Shown here piece after piece: positions 13,561 through 20,861 of a DNA stretch of 20,861 bases. Position numbers and translations under genes: made by a program. The notes below the pieces were generated by a model. It did not search any database. It was not told the origin of the DNA and was given only the letters and a program-made list of their open reading frames with translations. Source of the DNA: Lachnospiraceae bacterium UBA7179 (lineage in GTDB: Bacteria; Bacillota; Clostridia; Lachnospirales; Lachnospiraceae). Positions within the stretch are counted from its first letter, which is position 1. Each line of letters opens with the position of its first letter. The stretch is from positions 1-20,861 of the forward strand of contig DKVL01000021.1 of assembly GCA_002491195.1 (NCBI GenBank). Reading direction: 5' to 3'.

Positions 13561-16317
13561 ATGGCAAACTGGCTTGTAGAAAAACTCAATAATACGGCGC
13601 TGGCATACGGGGAACGCACAGCGTTGGTCAGCGGCTGCCAGGAGATCAGGTACAGGGATTTGATCCGCTATGTTGCCGGCCTTGCGGAAAAACTGACAGC
13701 CATGGGTGTGGAGAAAGGGGATGTCTGTGCCGTCTTGTGTGACAGAAATGCCGCTACGGTTATTTCTATATTTGCAGTCTGGGCGGTTGGCGGAATCTAT
13801 CTGCCGGTCGATGTGGATAACCCGGATACCAGGAATGATTATGTGATTGAACAGAGCAGAGCCCGGGTGGTCATCAATGCAAGTGCGGCATATGAATGCA
13901 AAACGAATTTTATGGCCAGGCATTCCTCCGTGATGGTCAGCCTGGATTATAAGAAGGCGGAGTATGACGCATCCGTGGTGGCCGATGTCCTGGAAACGGA
14001 TATTGCATATGTCCTGTTTACGTCAGGATCGACTGGAAAACCTAAAGGAGTAAAGATAAATCACGGAAATATCAGGAATTTGTTTAACGGGCTGATCGAC
14101 GGCATCTATTCAAAGTTTGAAAATGACCTGAATATTGCGCTTGTAGCTCCTTTTTCTTTTGATGTGTCGATCCAGCAGATCGTTTCATCGGTACTGCTGG
14201 GACATACGCTGCATATCACCCGGACCGAGCAGAGGAAAAATCCCAGAAAGCTGTTTGATTTCCTGGTGAAGCATTGCATACATATATTTGACTGCACGCC
14301 GACGCATATCAAAATGCTCAATGGCGTTCTGGCGAAGGGATCTGTAGAAAAACATTCGCTTCAATGTATTATTATTGGCGGGGAATTACTCAGTGGGGAG
14401 ACTGTGAGGACGTTTGCCGGAAAGTTTGCGCGCGGGTGTCCGTTTCTCGTGAATATATATGGGGTTACAGAGTGTACTGTGGATTCCATATATTATCTTT
14501 TTGACCCTTGCAAAGTGGAATACACGGAGTCGGTTCCGATCGGGATTCCAATGAAAGGGGTAGAGGCCGCCATACTGGATGGCAGAGGGAACCCTGTCAC
14601 AGGCGGCGGGCAGGGCGAACTATACATAGGCGGATGCGGGGTTGGTTCCGGTTACTGGGACCAGACCCTGAATGAAAAGAGCTTTGTCAGCCTGAAGGCT
14701 TATCCGGATGTAAGATTTTACAGGACAGGTGATTTTGCAAGGGTTGACCGTGAGGGGCGGATTGTCTGTCTGGGCAGAAATGACAGGCAGGTGAAGATCC
14801 GTGGAAACAGAGTGGAGCTTGACGAGGTAGAGGCATGCATTATGCGTGGGAGCAGCCAGCGTTCCGGCAAGGTTATGTGCAGCAGATGCCTGCTCGACAG
14901 CCGCGCGGTGACAATTGGCCCGGATGGCGTATGCGAGGTCTGCAGGAACTATGAGAAGGCGGCCGGACAGCTTGGGGCAGTGTTTGGCAGCCTGGATGAT
15001 TTTAAGGGCTTACTGGGAAATGCCAGTATGTCTGGACAGTCAAAATATGACTGTATGCTGCTGTACAGTGGAGGAAAAGATAGCACATATGTTTTGCTCA
15101 GGCTCATACAGATGGGTTACAGGGTGCTGGCGTATACTTTTGACAACGGCTATCTTTCGGGGCAGGCGTTTGACAATATCAGGCGGATAACAGCCTCGCT
15201 GGGGGCGGATAGCGTAATCGAATCTTTTCCGAAAATGGACGATGTATTTTCAGAGAGTATCCGGCGCTATCATACTGTCTGTGACGGCTGTTACAAGGTA
15301 CTTGTGACGCTCAGCACAAAGTACGCGGTGGCAAACGCAATTCCTGCCATTGTGACCGGCCTGGACAGGGGACAGATCATTGAGACCAAGCTGAAAGGAC
15401 TCCTGGAACAGGGCATGCTGTCTGATGCAGGGCAGTATCTTGCGGAGCAGCGGAAAGCATACCATTACTGGAACAAGGATTTTGGTTCGCTGCAGGAGAC
15501 GCCAGGAAATCCAGAGGAAATTGACAGAATCTGTTTCCTGGATTATTTCTTCTATGACAGTGTGAAGGAATCGGATGTACTGGAGCAGTTAGACCAAAGC
15601 GGAATCTGGAAAAGAAGCCAGGATACAGGGTTGTGTTCGACAAACTGCAGGGTCAATGATGCCGGAACAGCAGCTTTTTACAAGGCAAACGGATATCACA
15701 ATTATGCGGCTCCGTTAAGCTGGAAGATTCGCCTGAAACAAATTACAAGGGCGGAAGGACTGGCAAAGATATCAATGGAGCAGTTTGACAATGAGTATAT
15801 CCGGGATATGCTCGGTCATCTGGGGTTGAATACAGAGTTACAGGTAAGGAACTGCCGGGTGGTAATGGCGGACAACAGGTTGATTGCGTTTCTGGACTGT
15901 CCGGGAGAAGCGGACATTGCAGGGATCAGGCGGCATCTTAGGAATGAGCTGCCATCGTACATGATGCCGTACCGGTTTATTGTCCTGAGGGGATTTCCGG
16001 TTACCGAGAGTGGAAAAATTGACCAGGCGGCTCTCGTGGCGCTTGTGGGGGAAACTGCTGCAAACCGTGATGAAAGGGTGGCAGCGGATCCTGTGTTTGC
16101 CGGACTCGTGGAGATATGGGAGAAGATGTTAGGCCATTCTGATTTCGGAATGGACGACAGTTTCTTTGATGTTGGCGGGGACTCCCTGGATGCGGTACTG
16201 ATGTGCGAGGAGATTGGGAAACAGTTTGGCTGTGTCATTCCGATTGAGGATATGGCGGAAGGACTGACGATCAGGGGGATAGCCGGTCTGATCAGAAGAG
16301 GTCAGGAAGGGAAATGA
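13561..16317 (+). CDS. NRPS-like adenylation domain with inserted PP-loop domain, plus carrier domain
   Basis: A 918-residue protein. Residues 1-425 are an amino-acid adenylation domain: A3 FTSGSTGKPKG (153-163), A4 FDVS (Asp201), A5 NIYGVTECT, A7 YRTGD, A8 RQVKIRGNRVELDEVE. The C-terminal subdomain is interrupted by an insert with four zinc-knuckle cysteines (440, 443, 458, 461), a PP-loop SGGKDS (503-508) and later GLDRGQIIETKL, resembling N-acetyl sugar amidotransferase (WbpG-type) ATP pyrophosphatases. Adenylation resumes with A10 SGKID (Lys819), and a carrier domain ends in GGDSL (Ser875, phosphopantetheine site). No condensation or thioesterase domain is present. The specificity positions read DVQDIGIVDK by hand, close to the glutamine code. 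I infer activation and tethering of Gln or Glu, with amide or thio chemistry by the PP-loop. The next gene starts one base after the stop. Confidence 0.88.
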   Translation: MANWLVEKLNNTALAYGERTALVSGCQEIRYRDLIRYVAGLAEKLTAMGVEKGDVCAVLCDRNAATVISIFAVWAVGGIYLPVDVDNPDTRNDYVIEQSRARVVINASAAYECKTNFMARHSSVMVSLDYKKAEYDASVVADVLETDIAYVLFTSGSTGKPKGVKINHGNIRNLFNGLIDGIYSKFENDLNIALVAPFSFDVSIQQIVSSVLLGHTLHITRTEQRKNPRKLFDFLVKHCIHIFDCTPTHIKMLNGVLAKGSVEKHSLQCIIIGGELLSGETVRTFAGKFARGCPFLVNIYGVTECTVDSIYYLFDPCKVEYTESVPIGIPMKGVEAAILDGRGNPVTGGGQGELYIGGCGVGSGYWDQTLNEKSFVSLKAYPDVRFYRTGDFARVDREGRIVCLGRNDRQVKIRGNRVELDEVEACIMRGSSQRSGKVMCSRCLLDSRAVTIGPDGVCEVCRNYEKAAGQLGAVFGSLDDFKGLLGNASMSGQSKYDCMLLYSGGKDSTYVLLRLIQMGYRVLAYTFDNGYLSGQAFDNIRRITASLGADSVIESFPKMDDVFSESIRRYHTVCDGCYKVLVTLSTKYAVANAIPAIVTGLDRGQIIETKLKGLLEQGMLSDAGQYLAEQRKAYHYWNKDFGSLQETPGNPEEIDRICFLDYFFYDSVKESDVLEQLDQSGIWKRSQDTGLCSTNCRVNDAGTAAFYKANGYHNYAAPLSWKIRLKQITRAEGLAKISMEQFDNEYIRDMLGHLGLNTELQVRNCRVVMADNRLIAFLDCPGEADIAGIRRHLRNELPSYMMPYRFIVLRGFPVTESGKIDQAALVALVGETAANRDERVAADPVFAGLVEIWEKMLGHSDFGMDDSFFDVGGDSLDAVLMCEEIGKQFGCVIPIEDMAEGLTIRGIAGLIRRGQEGK

Positions 16318-16318
16318 C

Positions 16319-17311
16319 ATGATGCGGAATATGGAAAGACTGGATATGTTCAGGCTGGCATTTGATCGAATCGAACAAGCGTTTGACGAGATCAAGGAAC
16401 AGCTTTTTGCATCGGATAGGTTAAGAAAAGAGACAGAACTGATTTTCTGGGTCAAGGAAAAAGGGCAGACGGACCATGAGGTGGCGTATGTATTCCAACG
16501 GAAGGCAGAGGGATATAGCTACGAGCAGTGCGGGGCACAAAGCAGTTTTCAGGCACTGGAAGGTGCAAAAGGAACAAACTATCAGTACCGCACTGTCGAA
16601 ATGCAAGACAAATGCAGGTTGGAAATCTGGGTTTTCTGCCAGTCGCCATGTTTTGGGGAAAACAGGGGATTGTGGCTGCTCAACACGATCCTTGACGTTT
16701 TTAACAAGGAGATAGATAACTCCCTGAACAGCCTGGTGTCCATTAAATGGCACATGGATCAGGAGTTCTTCATGGAAGGAGCAATGTGGCTTCATAAATT
16801 GCCGGATGAAGTGATTAAGGAAGCAGTCTCGAAATTTTGCCATGAACTTGAAAACCGTTATGCACCAGCTAAACTGGATGATATAAACAGGTTGTCAGAA
16901 GGGCGGTATCAAGAAACTTCTGATCCGCTCCGTCTTATTTTTATGACTGAGACTGGTCCTGATGCAGATTCGCTGGAACTTGTATATGATTTCCGGACCC
17001 AGGAGTACGCACGAATCAGTACCAGGTTTTGCGAAGCAAATATTGGCCAGATAGAAGAGCTGCTGTGCATGGCAGAAGGAGGGCAGTATCTGGTTTTCGA
17101 TGTATGTAGCGATTTGAATACTATTTATCAGGCGTCAGGCATATGCGGGCAGCAGCAGATCCGCAGGATGATGTGGCGTGACGGCGTAACCGTTCCGAAT
17201 ATTGTTGTGGGAATAAGAGGACAGGCATGGTGGGAGCTTTACCTTGGGGATATATATGCATTCTCCTGTAAAAATGGGCAGTATATCATTGAGGTCCGTC
17301 CGGATGGGTAG
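16319..17311 (+). CDS. hypothetical protein, 330 aa
   Basis: I do not recognise a family. The protein is soluble with no signal peptide. The N-terminal 60 residues are charged helix (FDRIEQAFDEIKEQLFASDR). The middle contains aromatic strands (LEIWVFCQSPCFG) and the C-terminal half looks alpha/beta (LRLIFMTETG; LELVYDFRTQEYARISTRF; QYLVFDVCSD; NIVVGIRGQAWWELYLGD). The final strand-rich part faintly recalls DisA-like sensor domains found with nucleotide-based conflict systems, but I have no motif to prove it. The ATG is one base after the upstream stop, so the two genes are co-translated. Start codons at 16319, 16322 and 16331 are all in frame, and the first two suit the upstream GGAAGGGA. It is probably a partner or substrate-recognition subunit of the adenylation/PP-loop protein, by gene order. 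Confidence 0.7.
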   Translation: MMRNMERLDMFRLAFDRIEQAFDEIKEQLFASDRLRKETELIFWVKEKGQTDHEVAYVFQRKAEGYSYEQCGAQSSFQALEGAKGTNYQYRTVEMQDKCRLEIWVFCQSPCFGENRGLWLLNTILDVFNKEIDNSLNSLVSIKWHMDQEFFMEGAMWLHKLPDEVIKEAVSKFCHELENRYAPAKLDDINRLSEGRYQETSDPLRLIFMTETGPDADSLELVYDFRTQEYARISTRFCEANIGQIEELLCMAEGGQYLVFDVCSDLNTIYQASGICGQQQIRRMMWRDGVTVPNIVVGIRGQAWWELYLGDIYAFSCKNGQYIIEVRPDG

Positions 17312-17394
17312 CGCAGGGCGGAAAAGTGGATGCAAAACGTATATTTGAGAAATGGCCGTAAGCAGATACGACTATTTTCGCGGGAGGACAATTT

Positions 17395-17556
17395 ATGAAA
17401 TGGAAGGTAAATTATAACAAATACAGAGGGAGCTGGGAGCTCGAGAGAAAGAAATACCCTTTTAAGCCAAGGAGTTTTTCCTCTTTTTACACGAAGAATA
17501 AAAGGGATTATTCCGGGATATTTATAGCCATGGGCGGGGACAGAAGCAGAATGTAA
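17395..17556 (+). CDS. small basic, aromatic protein, 53 aa
   Basis: GGGAGG lies seven to eight bases before an ATG encoding 53 residues, beginning MKWKVNYNKYRGSWELERKK and ending in GGDRSRM. I count 14 Lys/Arg against 4 Asp/Glu and 11 aromatic residues (F/W/Y). There is no cysteine, glutamine or membrane segment. It resembles no family I know. It sits 83 bp after the 330-aa gene and 32 bp before the metallopeptidase-like gene, all on the same strand, so it is probably in the operon. A precursor peptide or modified tag handled by the neighbouring enzymes is an attractive inference. A nucleic-acid-binding helper or a chance ORF are the alternatives. Confidence 0.6.
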   Translation: MKWKVNYNKYRGSWELERKKYPFKPRSFSSFYTKNKRDYSGIFIAMGGDRSRM

Positions 17557-17588
17557 GAACCGTAAGAAGAGCGTTAAGGAGAAGAACA

Positions 17589-20273
17589 GTGAATAAAATT
17601 GATGTCAGGGCGTTGAAATTAAATAAGTGGTACATACCAAAGACGTTTCCAGAGCAGGATCAGGAAGAATTTATTGCAGTAGGGTATTTTGACACAATTC
17701 TGTATAAAGGCATACAGATTGACCCACAGTCTCAGCATCCGTTTATCAGTGGGTACCAGGTTATGTCGCGGTGGAAAAGGGAGGAAAAAGAACACCTGAT
17801 TGATTACAGTTCACAGGAACAGATACTGTATACGAATATCGGGAAAGCGCAGGAGGAGGATGGAACCTGTTTTGCGGAGGAGACAATTGACCGCTTCTGG
17901 AATGAGGTGGATAGCCCCTACCTGTTTCTTTCGATGGTGCATATTGAACATACCGGAAACCTGGAGACAGTACTCCAAAAGATCAAGGATGTATTTGGGC
18001 AGGATTTTCTAAGTTATGTGTCTTTTGATTACTGTGATATTATCATTTTTGCAAAGAAGCTGCGGATCAAACAATTTCTGGATAAAGTCAAGGAGCTGTA
18101 CTCAGCGTATCGAGAACCAGGAAAACGGGCGATTGTGGACACTTTTTCCATGGTCAGTTTTAACATGAAATATTTTGAGGCGAAAAGTGCAGGTGAGGAC
18201 GGAGGGGACGATGCATATAAGTCCGAGAAATTCCAGGCAACCATCAATCTGAGCGTCCGGGACTACGAGGGCTTTCGGGAGTGGTACCAGAACGGGAAGC
18301 TGGAGGGATGTCAGACAACCCCGTATAAAATGTTTGGACGGCATGACATCTCCATTGTCAATGAAACTGCGGATCATGAGTGGCTGATGAATGTGATGCG
18401 GAAATTCCGCAGGGACAAGGACAGGCTCTTCTGGACGCTGGAGACATTCATCAAACTGGCTCCGGACGACATCCATGTTGAGAGGCTTGACAATGATGTC
18501 CCGGAAAGGGTTTACCAGAGTGTGAAGTGCGAGCTGGAACAGAAAATAGGAAAACTGAATACTGTTGTAAAAGAACTGGGAATTGAGGAAGACTCTAATT
18601 TTGTGCTTGCGGTCTGCGAAGTCAGGGACTGTATCTGCAGTATACTCAAAAACAGTTTCGCGGAAGAATTTGTTTACTGCATGTATGAGTCCTTTCAGCA
18701 TTTTATAGAATATATGACGGCTGAGTTCCAAAGTCTGAAGAACGGTTATGACGGGGAACGCAAGCAAAAGCTTGCCGAGATGTATGACGAGTATTTTACG
18801 GCGTTAAATACACTGGTGAACAGTACCATGCATGGAGAGCGGCAGTTTATTCAGGCAACTGCCTTCAATGCGATTTTCTACACAGTGCCGCCCAAGATCA
18901 TGGCTTTTTACAACGCTTACATTTCCAGGGTCAGGGAGATACTGACGGATAAGGGGTGCAGCAATAAATTTACATTCCTGATCTATCCCAGTTTTTCGCC
19001 CGTGATGTCCGTGAATAGTATTGCCGATGAGGACCGGCCGCCCTGTGACAGGATTATCACGATCAGAATCCGGGAAAAGACAATGTATGACATAATGGAT
19101 GTGAGCCACCAGATCGTCCATGAGCTGGCACATTTTATCGGAACAGATCTCAGGTGCAGGGACTTAAGGAAAAAGAACCTGCTGTATACAATGGTGTCCT
19201 GCATGGTAAAAATATGCTATCTCGATGATAAAGACCTGGCCAGGGTGTTAAAGATGTATGTGGATGAGACTGGGATGGAGCTGAAGGGGGAAAACGGCGA
19301 GACATTCATGTATCTGGATGAAATGTCCAAGATGTCGGGAACGCTGGTGGATACATTACTTTACGACCGGAATGATGATGTGCGGAACGTATTCAAAAAG
19401 TACTACCGCAGTGCGCCGGAGAACGGGACAGGCGAGAATGATAAGACCCTTTATGAGATGGGAATCATCAAGCCAGGCAGCCAGGCATTATATAAACAAC
19501 TATTTGCGGAACAGCTTGGCTCTCAGAAATATGAAATTTTCCAGGACAGTCTCCAGAATATGCTCGTGGAAAATATAAAGGATTTCTGGGATTTTGCGGA
19601 CGGACTGCTGCCAAGTGTGTACCGTGAGTGTTATGCCGATCTGCAGATGGTGCTGATTCTCGGGGTGGGGCCGGAAAACTATCTGAATATGTTTACCGTG
19701 AAAAACGATGCCAGTGTAGAGCAGCTGTTCTCTTATCAGGAGGACAACATTCGTGTCAGTGTACTGTTCAAGGTTATGACAGACTGTGGTTTATGGGATA
19801 TAGAAGAGATGCACAACGGCCAGCTGAGGGAGCTGATGGGCAGGATTGTCAAAAGAATAACAGCGGAATTTGAACAGACCAGGGAGGAGATGGGAGATCA
19901 AAGCGATCAGCTGATACAGTCAATGGCGCCGGATATACAGGTTTATCAGGAGGTTATCAGAAAATGGGGACAGTTCAGGGTGCGGCCGGAAAATGCGCGG
20001 CAGGAATCCTTTGATGTTGAAGAGCTGCTCAGGAATGGCAGGGTATTTATGGAAAACTCCCTTGAAATGATATATTTTCTATATGAATATCTCTTAAATG
20101 TAATGAAGGTGTCACTGGTGGAGTATCTCTTACCAGAAAAGAGAGAAAAAATACAGGAGATACATGATATGCTGAGAACCTTGCTTGAGTTTAATAGTAT
20201 TGTTGAGGTTTATAACTGTATTGAGGGCAGGATTTACGAGTATAAGGACATGCTGTTTGGCAAAAAGGATTAA
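17589..20273 (+). CDS. HExxH zinc metallopeptidase-like protein, 894 aa
   Basis: A large soluble protein that starts at GTG after AAGGAG with about eight bases spacing. The zinc motif is HELAH (His511, Glu512, His515), embedded in HELAHFIGTD so that Asp520 could be a third ligand as in snapalysin-type HExxHxxGxxD enzymes. A second candidate is Glu680 in RECYADL (ExxxD, with Asp684), the pattern used by gluzincins. The first 500 residues are not recognised. Around 105-200 a stretch SPYLFLSMVHIEHTG through YCDIIIFAK looks like a ferredoxin-like alpha/beta module. There is no signal peptide, so it acts in the cytoplasm. It is the last gene of the operon and follows the 53-aa protein by 32 bp. 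Cleavage of that peptide or of a conjugated target is inference. Confidence 0.75.
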   Translation: MNKIDVRALKLNKWYIPKTFPEQDQEEFIAVGYFDTILYKGIQIDPQSQHPFISGYQVMSRWKREEKEHLIDYSSQEQILYTNIGKAQEEDGTCFAEETIDRFWNEVDSPYLFLSMVHIEHTGNLETVLQKIKDVFGQDFLSYVSFDYCDIIIFAKKLRIKQFLDKVKELYSAYREPGKRAIVDTFSMVSFNMKYFEAKSAGEDGGDDAYKSEKFQATINLSVRDYEGFREWYQNGKLEGCQTTPYKMFGRHDISIVNETADHEWLMNVMRKFRRDKDRLFWTLETFIKLAPDDIHVERLDNDVPERVYQSVKCELEQKIGKLNTVVKELGIEEDSNFVLAVCEVRDCICSILKNSFAEEFVYCMYESFQHFIEYMTAEFQSLKNGYDGERKQKLAEMYDEYFTALNTLVNSTMHGERQFIQATAFNAIFYTVPPKIMAFYNAYISRVREILTDKGCSNKFTFLIYPSFSPVMSVNSIADEDRPPCDRIITIRIREKTMYDIMDVSHQIVHELAHFIGTDLRCRDLRKKNLLYTMVSCMVKICYLDDKDLARVLKMYVDETGMELKGENGETFMYLDEMSKMSGTLVDTLLYDRNDDVRNVFKKYYRSAPENGTGENDKTLYEMGIIKPGSQALYKQLFAEQLGSQKYEIFQDSLQNMLVENIKDFWDFADGLLPSVYRECYADLQMVLILGVGPENYLNMFTVKNDASVEQLFSYQEDNIRVSVLFKVMTDCGLWDIEEMHNGQLRELMGRIVKRITAEFEQTREEMGDQSDQLIQSMAPDIQVYQEVIRKWGQFRVRPENARQESFDVEELLRNGRVFMENSLEMIYFLYEYLLNVMKVSLVEYLLPEKREKIQEIHDMLRTLLEFNSIVEVYNCIEGRIYEYKDMLFGKKD

Positions 20274-20548
20274 ATTGTCGAAAGTAATATAAACTATAAT
20301 TTAATACTTAATCGACAGTCAGGAAGAATGGTTACTTTTCATGGGTAGGTAAACCAATAAGATCTAAATTGTTCATTATGCTGAATTTTTAAAATTTTTA
20401 TCAACATAAAACAGGCTGTTTTTGCAGAAATGTGGATATTCGTCTATTTTTTCCAGCAGCCTGTTTATATCTTTTTCAAATTCACATAAATTCTCTATAA
20501 ATTTTCATTTTTATACAATCCAACTGTTTTTTACCTGTCAAAAAATAT
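20274..20548. other. AT-rich intergenic stretch
   Basis: No gene is supported here. TGTCGA near 20277 and TCGACA near 20312 form a loose inverted repeat right after the metallopeptidase stop. The other structure is the hairpin at 20410-20465. Confidence 0.5.
20410..20465. terminator. possible terminator with long loop
   Basis: AACAGGCTG (20410-20418) and CAGCCTGTT (20457-20465) are perfect 9-bp inverted repeats separated by 38 bases. T-rich sequence lies on both sides, so it could end transcripts from either direction. The long loop lowers confidence. Confidence 0.35.
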
Positions 20549-20635
20549 ATGGTAATATTTACCAAATGGTCAGGTTATCCACATTCGCTTTTTCTTTCAG
20601 TTTTTGTTATACTTAAGCCATGGATAAGAAAAGCC

Positions 20636-20861
20636 ATGATACATCAAAATACTGAAACTGGGTTCATTCGACAGCAGGACTTATATATCCGCACGCTCGA
20701 AGAACAACTCGCCGTATGTGAAGAAAAAAAGCCCAGGAACTCCTGATAGAACAGCTTAACCAGATGCTGGATCTTTTTGCAGGTGAAATTTCCCATATAA
20801 AAGCTGAAAATGAAAAGATCCGGAGAGATCTACCAGAAACTACGCAGTCAATGCAAAATGA
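20636..20861 (+). CDS. start of an insertion-sequence-like ORF with a -1 frameshift site, cut by the window edge
   Basis: From ATG 20636 the frame reads MIHQNTETGFIRQQDLYIRT, then LEEQLAVCEEKK, and stops at 20744-20746. The heptamer A AAA AAG at 20725-20731 is in the correct phase for a -1 ribosomal frameshift. After the slip the reading continues AQELLIEQLNQMLDLFAGEI and stays open to the window edge, continuing the same coiled-coil style. Either a programmed frameshift, as in many insertion sequences, or a one-base loss in an A-run explains this. The family is not identifiable from the part present, and no good ribosome-binding site is seen. Confidence 0.45.

Noticed and set aside
13561..16317. 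Assembly chimera of two genes
   Set aside because: The frame is continuous and the adenylation motifs resume in order (A10 then carrier) after the inserted domain, which a chimera would not give.
20405..20520. Minus-strand stretch reading EKDINRLLEKIDEYPHF
   Set aside because: It reads like protein, but there is no ATG or ribosome-binding site and a stop lies just upstream. It coincides with the inverted repeat, so it is at most a gene remnant.

Overview
The window looks like an accessory (defence-type) island from a Gram-positive anaerobe of the class Clostridia, most likely Lachnospiraceae. The grounds are strong AGGAGG ribosome-binding sites, sigma-A-like promoters, AT-rich intergenic DNA around moderately GC-rich genes, and the style of the proteins. 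I cannot name the species. No rRNA, tRNA or CRISPR array was seen.

Layout. Positions 1-940 hold a low-GC gene resembling DUF6985-type immunity proteins, with a possible C-terminal tail of another gene before it and a 24-codon ORF containing a hairpin after it. At 936-2279 (minus strand) an XRE-type repressor is followed by a small protein of unknown function whose start region is tandemly duplicated. Divergent from the repressor is a 649-aa P-loop ATPase (2485-4434). It converges with a winged-helix regulator (4470-5426, minus). A dense control region of about 600 bp (5427-6034) follows, with a hairpin, four 10-bp iterons, an inverted-repeat pair and a leader ORF.

The core is an operon of three large genes: a 605-aa protein with a phosphoribosyltransferase-like motif (6035-7852), a 950-aa RdrA-like ATPase (7876-10728) and an 869-aa RdrB-like adenosine deaminase (10765-13374). 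The last two match the RADAR anti-phage system, in which RdrA and RdrB act together and RdrB deaminates adenosine nucleotides or RNA to inosine forms. A strong terminator closes this operon at 13397-13449.

Immediately downstream, with its own candidate promoter, lies a second same-strand set: a 918-aa protein in which an NRPS adenylation domain is interrupted by a zinc-knuckle plus PP-loop amidotransferase-like domain and followed by a carrier domain (13561-16317), a 330-aa unknown (16319-17311), a 53-aa basic and aromatic peptide (17395-17556) and an 894-aa HELAH metallopeptidase-like protein (17589-20273). By hand alignment the adenylation domain carries a glutamine-like specificity code. 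I regard this four-gene set, placed directly after a PRTase-RADAR operon, as the best candidate for an undescribed system. Joint function is an inference from gene order. The right edge holds the start of a possible insertion-sequence protein with a canonical A AAA AAG slippery heptamer.
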